This document shows positions 42,365-50,961 of a DNA stretch of 64,000 nucleotides, in pieces. Each line of letters begins with the position of its first letter. Position 1 is the first letter of the stretch. The notes below the pieces were generated by a model. The model did no database searches and was not told the DNA's origin. It saw only the letters and a program-made list of their open reading frames with translations. Made by a program: the position numbers and the translations under genes. The stretch comes from Chryseobacterium gleum (GTDB lineage Bacteria; Bacteroidota; Bacteroidia; Flavobacteriales_D; Crocinitomicaceae): NCBI GenBank assembly GCA_945888625.1, contig CAMDAH010000003.1, positions 124,001 through 188,000 on the forward strand. The letters are read 5' to 3'.

Positions 42365-43015
42365 CTATTTTATCGCAACAAGATAACATTTCTTTAAATG
42401 CATCAAACGCTTGTTTTGTAGGAGTTCAAATATTTCTGGCGACACGACAAAGCATCCGTCGCTGTTTCCGGTGCAAGCTTGTTCACTTACATACTTTGAA
42501 GTGTGGATAATTACACCTCGAGTTAATGCATTACAATTGGATTCATCTAAGCCCTTAATGGGAAATTTCCTCGCATTGTGCGAACATTTATTATCTTCCA
42601 TATACTTGTTACAAGTGCAATAGTGCGTTTTTCCTGGGTTCATTCGTTGTTCAGGATAAATTCTATAAATTCCCAACGAACTTTTTTTACTACCTATTTT
42701 ATTGGAGAAACTGCGCGGCGGCAGGTAATTGGTATAGGATTTCGAATTGCAACCGTGTGAGACATAAGAGGTCGCAATTACTATTCCTTTGTCTACCACC
42801 CACAACCTTCGTTTTTTTCTAGATTTCCCAAAATCTACATAAATAACAAACTTTTTATCGAGCTTGTATTGCGAATAGTAATCGGATTCAATGAATTTTT
42901 TCGGAAGAGCTTGCTTTTTGAATCCGGTAAAAGTGGTAGGTTTATCCTCCGAATATACATAGAGAAATCCAATGATAACTGCTATCAAAATACTAAAAAT
43001 AGTTAGTTTTTTCAT
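42365..43015 (-). CDS. L,D-transpeptidase-like (murein) protein
   Basis: 216 residues from ATG 43015. A reading from 43051 begins inside the tRNA-Val terminator and is rejected. There is one N-terminal anchor (about 4-21), then a YkuD-like domain: WVVDKGIVIATSYVSHGCN (72-90), FSNKIGSKKSSLGIY (103-117), VIIHTSKYVS with His171, and GNSDGCFVVSP with the catalytic Cys188. This matches the murein L,D-transpeptidase catalytic-domain group with HxS and SxGC motifs. An inserted CTCNKYMEDNKCSH (133-146) is unusual. It probably cross-links or trims peptidoglycan in the periplasm. It is first in the four-gene cluster. Confidence 0.75.
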   Translation of the reverse strand: MKKLTIFSILIAVIIGFLYVYSEDKPTTFTGFKKQALPKKFIESDYYSQYKLDKKFVIYVDFGKSRKKRRLWVVDKGIVIATSYVSHGCNSKSYTNYLPPRSFSNKIGSKKSSLGIYRIYPEQRMNPGKTHYCTCNKYMEDNKCSHNARKFPIKGLDESNCNALTRGVIIHTSKYVSEQACTGNSDGCFVVSPEIFELLQNKRLMHLKKCYLVAIK

Positions 43016-43034
43016 AGCACATGTTTTTTTAGGT

Positions 43035-43062
43035 AAAAAAATGCCCCACATTTCTGTGAGGC
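43035..43062 (-). terminator. Intrinsic terminator of tRNA-Val
   Basis: On the minus strand GCCTCACA - GAAA - TGTGGGGC (one G-U pair) is followed by a run of seven Ts, 9 nt beyond the tRNA. Confidence 0.85.
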
Positions 43063-43070
43063 CTCTCTTG

Positions 43071-43145
43071 TGGGAGTTGAGGGGTTCGAACCCCCGACCC
43101 TCTGCTTGTAAGGCAGATGCTCTGAACCAGCTGAGCTAAACTCCC
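43071..43145 (-). tRNA. tRNA-Val (anticodon TAC)
   Basis: A complete cloverleaf on the minus strand: acceptor GGGAGTT/AACTCCC, D stem GCTC/GAGC, anticodon stem TCTGC/GCAGA with loop CTTACAA (anticodon TAC), T arm GGGGGTTCGAACCCC, discriminator A. CCA is not encoded. A TATATTTG promoter box lies 12 nt upstream and an intrinsic terminator follows. Confidence 0.96.
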
Positions 43146-43157
43146 TTTTTTGGAGTG

Positions 43158-43165
43158 CAAATATA
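43158..43165 (-). promoter_or_regulatory. -7 promoter element (TATATTTG) of tRNA-Val
   Basis: Exact TAnnTTTG on the minus strand, 12 nt from the tRNA 5' end and followed by CA, as at tRNA-Met. Confidence 0.6.
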
Positions 43166-43189
43166 CACTAATTTTTAAATTGTAGGAAA

Positions 43190-43444
43190 CTATTCGTTAT
43201 TTTTCAATTCTTCAATTTTATTCAGCACATCGTCAAGCCCTTCTTTGAATTTTTCAAAATCTTCTTTGTATAAAAATATCTTATGTTTTTCGAAATTATC
43301 AACGCCGTCCTCGCCAAAAATTTTTCTACTTTCAGTAAGGGTGATATACAAATCGTTTCCTTTTGTTGCTTTAATGTCAAAGAAATAGGTCCGCTTTCCA
43401 GCTCTAACTACCTTTGAATAAACTTCATTTTGATCATTATTCAT
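43190..43444 (-). CDS. DUF3276 family PUR-alpha-like nucleic-acid-binding protein
   Basis: 84 residues. The family core is present: EVYSKVVRAGKRTYFFDIKA, LYITLTESRKIF and FEKHKIFLYKEDFEKF. It is a single PUR repeat, which dimerises and binds single-stranded DNA or RNA in related proteins. Such small proteins are widespread in Bacteroidota with no firm role. It is monocistronic, lying 45 nt upstream of the tRNA-Val gene on the same strand. Confidence 0.88.
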   Translation of the reverse strand: MNNDQNEVYSKVVRAGKRTYFFDIKATKGNDLYITLTESRKIFGEDGVDNFEKHKIFLYKEDFEKFKEGLDDVLNKIEELKNNE

Positions 43445-43582
43445 ACCTTAAATAATTTATATTATCCAAAATTGTAATTTTTTTTTTAATTTTCAAACTT
43501 AATTAGATAACTTTTATTCCTAATTTTAAATATAAACTTGTTTTTTTAAGTTTAAAATTAAAGAGTAAGTAATTAATGATAA

Positions 43583-44938
43583 ATGAATTATTTCAAGTTT
43601 TTTAGTTTCTTTTTTGTCGCTTTACTTTTTATGGGATGTAAGTTAGAAAAGCCATCTCCAAACCCTAAGTTCGATCTTGATAAGCTTCAAATAAAAGGAA
43701 AAATAACGGTTTTAATAGATAATAGCTCCTTGTCATTTTTTGAATTGCGTGGTAAAAAGATGGGCTTTGAATATGAGATCTTAGATTCGTTTGCTAAATC
43801 TATTGGTTTAAAAATGGAGGTAAAGGTCATTCAGAATCAAAAGGAATTTTTGAGATGTTTAAATAATGGGGAAGGGGATGTAATTGCCTGCAACCAAGCA
43901 GTAACTTTAAGCGCTAAAAAAAATGTAGATTTTTCGATTCCTTTTTATTCCACCCATCAAGTATTAATCCAACGTAAAAATGTAGATTCTTTATTACTTA
44001 AGGAAGCTGCCAATTTGGCCAATAAAGAAGTTTATATTACTAAAGACTCTCCCTTCGAAGCTAGATTGAAGCAATTATCGGATGAAATCGGTGAAGTAAT
44101 TAATTGTCGCTACCTTGAATCTTCTCCAAGCATTGAGGATCTTGTCGAAATGGTGGCTTCAGGAAAAATAAATTATACGCTTGCTAATGAAAATTTAGCG
44201 CGGATTAGCAATGATCTTCATCCGAATTTATATACTAAAACACTTGTTTCAGCGCAACAAAAAATTGCCTTTGGTTTGCGTAAAAACAATCCGAAATTAA
44301 AACAAAGACTAGATCAATTCCTACGATTGTACTGTGCTTCCCCTCAATTTGCTTTTCTAAAACTCCGCTATTTTGACTATATGCAGGTGGATCCAATTAT
44401 TCAAATTGCACCAATAACAAAGGGAGCGATTTCTCCCTTTGATGAATTATTTAAAAATGCCGCCAAAAAATTTGGGTGGGATTGGAAGATAATTGCTGCT
44501 ATTTCTTGTAAAGAGTCTAATTTTAATCCGAATGCAAGGGGATTAGGTGGCGCATTTGGCCTAATGCAATTCATGCCTAATACTGGTGCACACTACGGTG
44601 TTTATCCAAATTCAAGTCCCGAAGTTCAAATTAATGGTGCCATGGTGATGATTAACAAGGTATATAATTCATGGTCAAGTATTCCAGATTCTGAGCAGCG
44701 ACTTAAATTTACACTAGGTTCCTATAACGCTGGAAAAGGACATATCGATGATGCTCAACGCTTAGCCATAAAGAACGGTTTGAATCCGCTAATTTGGGAT
44801 GGCAACGTTCAATTAATGGTTAAAAAATTATCAGATCCTTCCTTCTATCGTGATGCTGTTGTTAGATGTGGGGCGTATAGAGGGCCAGCCTCTGTTTATG
44901 CTACTGCTGTTTATCAAAAATATTTGTCTTGGAAATAG
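43583..44938 (+). CDS. mltF: Membrane-bound lytic transglycosylase F-type
   Basis: 451 residues. Lipobox LLFMGC with Cys19; an SBP_bac_3-like regulatory domain (about 40-270: GKKMGFEYEILDSFAKSIG, GEGDVIACNQAVT); then an SLT domain (about 295-440) with the catalytic Glu in CKESNFNP, followed by GAFGLMQFMP and GSYNAGKGHI. It cleaves the glycan strand to 1,6-anhydro ends, at the outer membrane. The organisation matches MltF, whose first domain senses peptidoglycan fragments. It overlaps miaA by 10 nt. Confidence 0.9.
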   Translation: MNYFKFFSFFFVALLFMGCKLEKPSPNPKFDLDKLQIKGKITVLIDNSSLSFFELRGKKMGFEYEILDSFAKSIGLKMEVKVIQNQKEFLRCLNNGEGDVIACNQAVTLSAKKNVDFSIPFYSTHQVLIQRKNVDSLLLKEAANLANKEVYITKDSPFEARLKQLSDEIGEVINCRYLESSPSIEDLVEMVASGKINYTLANENLARISNDLHPNLYTKTLVSAQQKIAFGLRKNNPKLKQRLDQFLRLYCASPQFAFLKLRYFDYMQVDPIIQIAPITKGAISPFDELFKNAAKKFGWDWKIIAAISCKESNFNPNARGLGGAFGLMQFMPNTGAHYGVYPNSSPEVQINGAMVMINKVYNSWSSIPDSEQRLKFTLGSYNAGKGHIDDAQRLAIKNGLNPLIWDGNVQLMVKKLSDPSFYRDAVVRCGAYRGPASVYATAVYQKYLSWK

Positions 44939-45855
44939 GCAAGCAATTACCTACTTTACTCATTATTCAAGGTCCAACTGCTTCAGGTAAAACTAGGCTA
45001 GCAATCGATTTGGCCTTGCATTTTGACACGCAGATTATTTCTGCCGATGCAAGGCAATTTTATAGCGAAATGTCAATTGGCACTGCCAAGCCTACAGACA
45101 TTGAATTGGCACAAGCGAAACATCACTTTATTAATTCTCATTCCATTCAGCAGGATTTTACCGCTGCCAATTTTGCCCAAGAAGCAAGCATTCTATTGCA
45201 TCGCTTATTTGAAACAAGAAAAGTCGTTGTTCTTGTTGGTGGTTCAAACATGTATATTGATGCCTTAATTGATGGACTAGATGATATTCCAAGTGATGTA
45301 TCGCTGAAAAAAGAACTGAATTTTCTCCTAGAAAAAAATGGTATCGGTGTTTTTTTAGAAGAGTTAAGAGAAAAGGACCCTGAAACGTATCTTTCAATTG
45401 ATAAAAATAATCCGCACAGGGTGTTAAGGGCTATAGAAGCAATTCGATTATCAGGCAGTAAACTAAGCGCACTTAAAACAGCTTCAAAAAGAAAACATGA
45501 ATTCGAATACTACCGGTTCGCAGTGGATTGGGACCGTGCGCAATTGTATGAACGAATAAATCATCGCGTCGATTCAATGATGAAAGATGGTCTGTTAGCG
45601 GAAGTGAAAGATTTATTGCCTCATAAATCCCTAAATGCGCTTAAAACAGTTGGATACAAAGAACTTATTGCCTATTTGGAAGGAGAAATAAATCTAGAAA
45701 AAGCAGTCGAATTAATTAAACAGCATTCTAGGAATTACGCTAAGCGTCAACTCACATGGTTGAAGCGATACAACGATTTAGTATGGTTTCAGCCAAATAG
45801 TTCTGAAAGTTTAAAAAGCCAGTTGCTTAATGCTTTGGGAAATGAAGCCAAATAA
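44929..45855 (+). CDS. miaA: tRNA dimethylallyltransferase
   Basis: 308 residues. The P-loop is GPTASGKT near residue 14, followed by ISADARQFYSEMSIGTAKP, VGGSNMYIDAL and the C-terminal ALKTVGYKELIAYLEGE ... YAKRQLTWLKR block. It transfers a dimethylallyl group to A37 of tRNAs that read UNN codons. The start is TTG at 44929: no ATG occurs in frame before the P-loop, and this gives the usual short N-terminus. The gene overlaps mltF by 10 nt. Confidence 0.93.
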   Translation: MEIGKQLPTLLIIQGPTASGKTRLAIDLALHFDTQIISADARQFYSEMSIGTAKPTDIELAQAKHHFINSHSIQQDFTAANFAQEASILLHRLFETRKVVVLVGGSNMYIDALIDGLDDIPSDVSLKKELNFLLEKNGIGVFLEELREKDPETYLSIDKNNPHRVLRAIEAIRLSGSKLSALKTASKRKHEFEYYRFAVDWDRAQLYERINHRVDSMMKDGLLAEVKDLLPHKSLNALKTVGYKELIAYLEGEINLEKAVELIKQHSRNYAKRQLTWLKRYNDLVWFQPNSSESLKSQLLNALGNEAK

Positions 45856-45880
45856 AGTGCAGCACAATTCCTGTTTTTAG

Positions 45881-45888
45881 TATATTTG
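45881..45888 (+). promoter_or_regulatory. -7 element (TATATTTG) upstream of the TlpA-like gene
   Basis: Exact TAnnTTTG about 100 nt before the ATG at 45992, implying a leader of roughly 95 nt, the longest predicted in the window. Confidence 0.45.
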
Positions 45889-45991
45889 TCCATCTTTTAA
45901 GGGTATAATTTAGAATTGGTTAAATTTTTGTTAAAAATGTTTCACTCAGCAATAAATTTCGTCAATTCGTTAAAATTCAAATTAAATTAAT

Positions 45992-47548
45992 ATGAAAAAA
46001 CTTTTTTTATTACTTCTTCTTTCGCTATCAGTTGGGTCACTTAACGCTCAAAAAATAAAATTTAAAGTGTCAGGTGAAAAAGACACTCTCGTTAATTTAA
46101 TCAAGTATTTTGGTAAAGGTTTGTATTATGCAGACACAGCTATGATGAAAAATGGCATAGTAACTTTTGATGGTTCAAAACAAAAACCGGGTATCCTAGG
46201 ACTACTTCTTTCTGGACAACGCTATTTTGAGTTTGTTTACAATAATGAAGAAATTTACATGGAAACAAGCGGTCCTGAATTTGTGAAAAACATGAAAGTT
46301 GTAAAATCACAGGAAAATGCGATTTTTATCCCATACGTCGATTACATTACCAAGAAAAAAACGGCTGCAGGAAAATTAGGTGAAGAGCGAGCGAAATTGA
46401 CTCCAAAGGATGCACAACACAAAACACTTGGTGATCAAATTGATGCTCTTAATAAAGAGGTGGAAGTTTACCAAAATGAAATTATGGCAAACCACAAAGA
46501 CAAGTTGGTTGCTAAGATTGTTAAAATGTCCACCGAAATCGTTATTCCTGAAGCACCATTGGATGCAATGGGAAATATTATTGATTCCTCATTTCGCTTG
46601 AATTACTACCGTAAACATTATTGGGATAATGTTGATTTGTTAGATGAACGCTTGGCTAACAATCCAGTTTTTCACAATAAATTGGAGTATTATTTTTCGA
46701 AAAATCTAATGATGCAACATTGGGATACCGTTTTATTTAATGCGATTGCATTGTGTGATCGCCTCAATCCAAAAACGAGAACTTTCGAATATGTGGTTGG
46801 TTGGATAACTTCCACTTACGGAAAGAGTCAAATTATGGGCATGGATAAAGTATATTTGATGATGCTCGATCGTTACTATTGCAGTAAAAATGAAAGTGGT
46901 AAATCGCCTGCATTTTGGGTAGCTGAAGATAAATTTAAAGATCTGTGTGACAATATTAAAAATAAGGTAAATCTAGTGTTGGGCGCACGCCCTCCCAATC
47001 TTATTTTGAAGGATACGACAGATTCTAAATGGCTTGATTTATATGCCGTAGATGCTGAATACACTATTCTTTATTTCTGGGATCCGGAATGTGGCCATTG
47101 TAAAACAGTTACACCAAAGTTGGAGCGCTTTTATCAAGAAAAATTAAAAGCAAGAAATGTTGAAATTTATTCTGTAGGAAAGGCGATAGGTAAAGATTTT
47201 GAATCATGGAAAAAATTTATCCGTGAAAATAAACTGACTTTTATCAATGTGGCTGTGACTGATAAATTGTATGAAATAGCAAAAACGAACGCAGAATCGT
47301 TAGTCCCAATTTATCCCGGCGAGAAAGGAAAGCCAACTACCTTAGAGTCGTTGAATTATCAAACTACTTACGATATCTTTTCAACTCCTAAAGTTTTTGT
47401 GTTAGATAAAGACAAAAAAATTATCGCGAAAAGTATTTCCCTATCGCAAATTGAAGACTTGTTGGATCGTTTACAAGGCAAGACAGATGCACCAAAACTA
47501 TTCCCTCCAGATGCTGTAGAGGATGCTCAAATGCAGAAAAAGGATTAA
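45992..47548 (+). CDS. TlpA-like thiol:disulfide protein with DUF4369/DUF5106-type N-terminus
   Basis: 518 residues. Signal peptide 1-20 (SLNAQ). A DUF4369-like beta domain (about 22-105) precedes a helical middle (110-325) of DUF5106 type, then a thioredoxin fold with CGHC at 367-370 (FWDPECGHC) and the cis-Pro in IFSTPKVFVLD. It is periplasmic and likely reduces or shuffles disulfides in exported proteins. It starts a run of genes nrnA, two FKBP lipoproteins, M23 and bamD, spaced 0-40 nt apart, which may be one transcript. Confidence 0.85.
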   Translation: MKKLFLLLLLSLSVGSLNAQKIKFKVSGEKDTLVNLIKYFGKGLYYADTAMMKNGIVTFDGSKQKPGILGLLLSGQRYFEFVYNNEEIYMETSGPEFVKNMKVVKSQENAIFIPYVDYITKKKTAAGKLGEERAKLTPKDAQHKTLGDQIDALNKEVEVYQNEIMANHKDKLVAKIVKMSTEIVIPEAPLDAMGNIIDSSFRLNYYRKHYWDNVDLLDERLANNPVFHNKLEYYFSKNLMMQHWDTVLFNAIALCDRLNPKTRTFEYVVGWITSTYGKSQIMGMDKVYLMMLDRYYCSKNESGKSPAFWVAEDKFKDLCDNIKNKVNLVLGARPPNLILKDTTDSKWLDLYAVDAEYTILYFWDPECGHCKTVTPKLERFYQEKLKARNVEIYSVGKAIGKDFESWKKFIRENKLTFINVAVTDKLYEIAKTNAESLVPIYPGEKGKPTTLESLNYQTTYDIFSTPKVFVLDKDKKIIAKSISLSQIEDLLDRLQGKTDAPKLFPPDAVEDAQMQKKD

Positions 47549-47550
47549 GG

Positions 47551-48552
47551 ATGACCTATGAAACAGAGCAATTAAAAGAAATTGTTGATGCGTCAACATC
47601 GAGTATAATTCTAACGCACAAGTCGCCCGATGGCGATGCAATAGGTAGCTCAATTGCGTGGTTTTATTACTTAAAAAATAAAGGGAAACAAGCTACAATC
47701 ATTCTTCCCGATCGTCCAGCGGCAAACTTGCTTCCTTTTTTGAAGGGTACGGATTTTTTGGTTTATGAATCAGCTAAAGAGCAATCTAACGCCCTAGCTA
47801 AACAGTGCGATACATTATTCTGTCTTGATTTTAATTCACCGAGTAGGGTAGGTGCCGAAGCACAACTACTCATCGATGATTTTGAAGGGGTTAGCGCCAT
47901 GCTTGATCATCATCCTAACCCATCTTCCTTCTGTGATTTGCAAATTTCAGTGCCTTCTGTTTGTTCAACCGCTCAGTTAGTTTTTGAATGCATTGATAAA
48001 ATGGATGATTTTAAGTACATAGATGTGAATGCTGGAAATGGGATTTATCTTGGTATAATGACCGATACGGGGTCGTTTCGTTTTCCTTCAGTCAGTAGTA
48101 ATACACATATTATTTTAGCTAAGTGTTTGGGAATAGGCGTCAATCATGCTGAAATTCATGAGTTGATGTTCGATGGAAATACACTAGATAAGTTGCAATT
48201 ACGAGGATTTGCAGTCAGCGACAAATTAGTTTGTGTTCCTAACTTCCCAATTGCCTACATTTGGCTGACGAGAGAAGAATTGGAACGCTTCAATTATCAA
48301 AAGGGCGACACCGAAGGACTCGTAAATGTTATTTTATCGATTGATGGGTACTCAATAGCAGCTTTATTTGTCGAATCAAGAGATGGAATTAAAATTTCCT
48401 TTCGATCAAAAGGGAAATATGTTGTCAATGAATTTTCTGCCAAACATTTTCAAGGTGGTGGACACCAATACGCTGCTGGTGGTTTTAGTAGTGATTCAAT
48501 GGATGTAACCATTGAGCGGTTCATCACGTTTTTAAATGAACTCGTTCCATGA
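47551..48552 (+). CDS. nrnA: DHH/DHHA1 phosphoesterase (NrnA-like oligoribonuclease / pAp phosphatase)
   Basis: 333 residues. The DHH domain has LTHKSPDGDAIGSS (21-34), CLDFNSPSR, MLDHHPNP and MTDTGSFRFPSV, binding two metal ions; the DHHA1 domain ends FQGGGHQYAAGG. It degrades very short RNA (nanoRNA) and/or 3'-phosphoadenosine 5'-phosphate. It begins 2 nt after the TlpA-like gene and overlaps the next lipoprotein start (ATGA). Confidence 0.9.
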   Translation: MTYETEQLKEIVDASTSSIILTHKSPDGDAIGSSIAWFYYLKNKGKQATIILPDRPAANLLPFLKGTDFLVYESAKEQSNALAKQCDTLFCLDFNSPSRVGAEAQLLIDDFEGVSAMLDHHPNPSSFCDLQISVPSVCSTAQLVFECIDKMDDFKYIDVNAGNGIYLGIMTDTGSFRFPSVSSNTHIILAKCLGIGVNHAEIHELMFDGNTLDKLQLRGFAVSDKLVCVPNFPIAYIWLTREELERFNYQKGDTEGLVNVILSIDGYSIAALFVESRDGIKISFRSKGKYVVNEFSAKHFQGGGHQYAAGGFSSDSMDVTIERFITFLNELVP

Positions 48553-49070
48553 AAATTTTAATTCCCCTTTTTGTTTTATTACTTTTAGGAAGTGCTTGTC
48601 AAGATAAAAAACAAGTCCCTCGAACCGAAAATAAATGGGACAAAAATACCTCTGTAGATTACAACAAAGAAATAAATGAGCGAGAGGCCATTCAAATCGC
48701 TTTGTTTTTAGATCATCATACAGAATTTAAAATGACACAAACAGAATCCGGATTGCGCTACATGATTTATAAGGATTCCATTAGCAAGCAAAAACCAACA
48801 ATCGGTCAACAAGTGTTTATTGATTTGCGTATTAAATTGTTAGATGGAACTATTTGTTATGTCACAGACTCTTCACAAAACGAAGTTTTTGCGGTTGATA
48901 AATCCGATAACGAATCTGGATTAAATGAAGCAGTGAAGTTATTAAGTGTGGGTGATAAAGCCAAATTAATTTTGCCCAGCCATCTAGCTCACGGTTTGCT
49001 CGGTGATTTTGATAAAATTCCACCGCAGTCTATCTTACTACTTGATATTCAATTAAATAAAATAAGATAA
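48549..49070 (+). CDS. FKBP-type peptidyl-prolyl isomerase lipoprotein (GldI-like)
   Basis: 173 residues. The lipobox is LGSAC with Cys17, then a 50-residue linker and one FKBP domain (about 65-172): TESGLRYMIYKD, IDLRIKLLDGT, ESGLNEAVKLLSVGDKAKLILPSHLAHGLLG. It resembles gliding-motility GldI in layout, but several FKBP pocket aromatics are not obvious, so it may be a chaperone with weak isomerase activity. It is coupled to nrnA upstream and to the double-FKBP gene downstream (TAATG overlap). Confidence 0.8.
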   Translation: MKILIPLFVLLLLGSACQDKKQVPRTENKWDKNTSVDYNKEINEREAIQIALFLDHHTEFKMTQTESGLRYMIYKDSISKQKPTIGQQVFIDLRIKLLDGTICYVTDSSQNEVFAVDKSDNESGLNEAVKLLSVGDKAKLILPSHLAHGLLGDFDKIPPQSILLLDIQLNKIR

Positions 49071-49936
49071 TGAAAAAAATAATCGGTTTATTTATGGTAT
49101 TGTTAACGCTAATTGGTTGTTGTAATGAAATAAAAAAGGATCAAGCCAAACCAAAAAAACCGAAAAATGTCTCCACCATTGATTCAATCAACGCTAACAA
49201 CACATCAAATTTAAGCCAATTCGAAAAGGATAAAATCAAAGATCAGGTAAAACTTAAAAACGGCATTGTTATCAAATGGTTGAACAAGGGGGTAGGTAAA
49301 AAATTAGTCAGTGGAGAGGTTGTTCTCTTAGAATATCGATTAGCGCTTCCCGACGGTAAAATTATTGATGGTAATAAACGTGTAAACTTACCCTTTATAC
49401 CTTTTATGGTTGGGTATAATATGCAAACAATTGGTTGGGATATCGCTCTACAACAGTTAAAGGTAGGAGATTTTGTTAAGGTGGAAATTCCGGCTTACCT
49501 TGCATTGGGGGAACAAGGAATTCCTGGCGTAGTTCCACCCAATTCGCCGAACTGGTTGTACTTAAAAATTAAGGCGCGCGTATCACCCGAATTTAATAAA
49601 GATGGCATTAAGACTTGGACTTTTTCTCCAGGAATAACCACTGAAAGGCTATCAGGTAGACAACATGAAGTCGAATACCATGCGCTTGTTTCAACACCAA
49701 CAAATCCTACTGTGGTCAATACTTATCGCGATAAATTTCCGCTTAAATACGTGCAGGGGCAACGCAATATAGTTCCCGGTTTGCAATACGTATTAAAAAG
49801 CGTTAAAAAAGGACAGAAGATATATGTTTTATTAGAACCGAACCAAGCATACGGAAACAGGGGGTATGTTAATCTCATTAAACCCAATGAAGGTGTTTTC
49901 TACAACTTAACTATAAAAGATATTAGGCCAATTTGA
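49070..49936 (+). CDS. Double FKBP-domain peptidyl-prolyl isomerase lipoprotein
   Basis: 288 residues with lipobox LTLIGC (Cys17), a Lys-rich linker, and two FKBP-like domains (about 60-175 and 185-288). The first has GWDIALQQLKVGDFVKVEIP followed by AYLALGEQGIPGVVPPNS; the second has VPGLQYVLKSVKKGQKIYVL followed by PNQAYGNRG. It probably helps fold proline-rich envelope proteins in the periplasm. It overlaps the preceding FKBP lipoprotein by 1 nt, so the two are made together. Confidence 0.85.
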   Translation: MKKIIGLFMVLLTLIGCCNEIKKDQAKPKKPKNVSTIDSINANNTSNLSQFEKDKIKDQVKLKNGIVIKWLNKGVGKKLVSGEVVLLEYRLALPDGKIIDGNKRVNLPFIPFMVGYNMQTIGWDIALQQLKVGDFVKVEIPAYLALGEQGIPGVVPPNSPNWLYLKIKARVSPEFNKDGIKTWTFSPGITTERLSGRQHEVEYHALVSTPTNPTVVNTYRDKFPLKYVQGQRNIVPGLQYVLKSVKKGQKIYVLLEPNQAYGNRGYVNLIKPNEGVFYNLTIKDIRPI

Positions 49937-49974
49937 TTGAAAATCTTATCTTTGAATAAATCAAAAAAAAGGGT

Positions 49975-50961
49975 TTGAAGTTTAGATACATTATTTGTTT
50001 ACTTTGTTTTAGCTCAATTTCTTCCGTATTTTCACAAAAAGCGATAGATACGGTCGAAACGTCCAAAGGAAGATTAGTTATTTTCGAAAACAGAACCTGG
50101 AGTTTATTGAACGAATCCACCTTTAATGGTACGCTTAATCCCCGCATTCAAGCCTTAGTTTCAAAAAACAATCCGCCATTTGTGCAAGCTTGGAATAATG
50201 AAACGTGTTACACAGGAAGAAATAATGATCTTTCCAAGTTGGCCGATACCATTTGGTTGTGTTTAAATGAGAAGGAAGCGAATGATTTTTCTATTCCTGT
50301 AAAAGGGGTTGTTACCTCTCACTATGGTTACAGAAGCGGAAGGTACCACAACGGTATAGATTTAAATTTGAGTATTGGTGATACAGTAAGCGCTGCATTC
50401 TCGGGTAAAATTAGGTATGCTAAATACAATGATGGTGGTTTCGGAAATTTGGTCATAATAAGACACTACAACGGATTAGAAACATTTTATGCGCACTTGA
50501 GCAAACACTTGGTAGTACCAAATCAAGATGTTGTTTCGGGACAACCTATCGGTTTGGGAGGGAATACAGGACGCTCTTTTGGTCCACACCTTCACTTCGA
50601 AGTGCGGTTTTACGATTCCCCGCTAAATCCGGAAGAGATCATCGATTTCATTACTAAAAAGTTGAAAAAAGAAAATCTTTTCGTTCACAAAAGTTTATTT
50701 GTTCCGGGAGCAAAGCCTAGCGAGTACTATGAAGATAATAATCCTACCGACCCAATTACAAGGGTAATTAGAGAGGACAAACCCGTTAATCCTGTTGTAA
50801 AAGTAAATACAGCACAAAAAAAATATTACACGGTTAAATCTGGAGATACGTTAACAGCCATTGCGGCAAAAAATAAAACAACAGTTTCCAAATTATGCCA
50901 ATTAAATGGCATTAAACCTTCAGGAAATATACAAGTGGGTAAAAGTTTAAGAATAAAATAA
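49975..50961 (+). CDS. M23 family metallopeptidase with C-terminal LysM domain
   Basis: 328 residues. Signal peptide about 1-20 (SSVFSQ). The M23 domain (about 105-230) has zinc ligands in YHNGIDLNL (His and Asp) and GPHLHFEVR (HxH), and VTSHYGYRSGR before them. A LysM repeat (YYTVKSGDTLTAIAAKNK ...) ends the protein at 280-328. It is an endopeptidase that cuts peptidoglycan cross-links, held on the wall by LysM. The start is TTG at 49975: no ATG is available in frame and the signal peptide begins right there. The gene abuts bamD. Confidence 0.88.
   Translation: MKFRYIICLLCFSSISSVFSQKAIDTVETSKGRLVIFENRTWSLLNESTFNGTLNPRIQALVSKNNPPFVQAWNNETCYTGRNNDLSKLADTIWLCLNEKEANDFSIPVKGVVTSHYGYRSGRYHNGIDLNLSIGDTVSAAFSGKIRYAKYNDGGFGNLVIIRHYNGLETFYAHLSKHLVVPNQDVVSGQPIGLGGNTGRSFGPHLHFEVRFYDSPLNPEEIIDFITKKLKKENLFVHKSLFVPGAKPSEYYEDNNPTDPITRVIREDKPVNPVVKVNTAQKKYYTVKSGDTLTAIAAKNKTTVSKLCQLNGIKPSGNIQVGKSLRIK

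Noticed and set aside
42983..43051. Longer start for the L,D-transpeptidase-like gene at 43051.
   Set aside because: It lies in the stem of the tRNA-Val terminator, and its first residues do not look like a signal sequence; ATG 43015 does.
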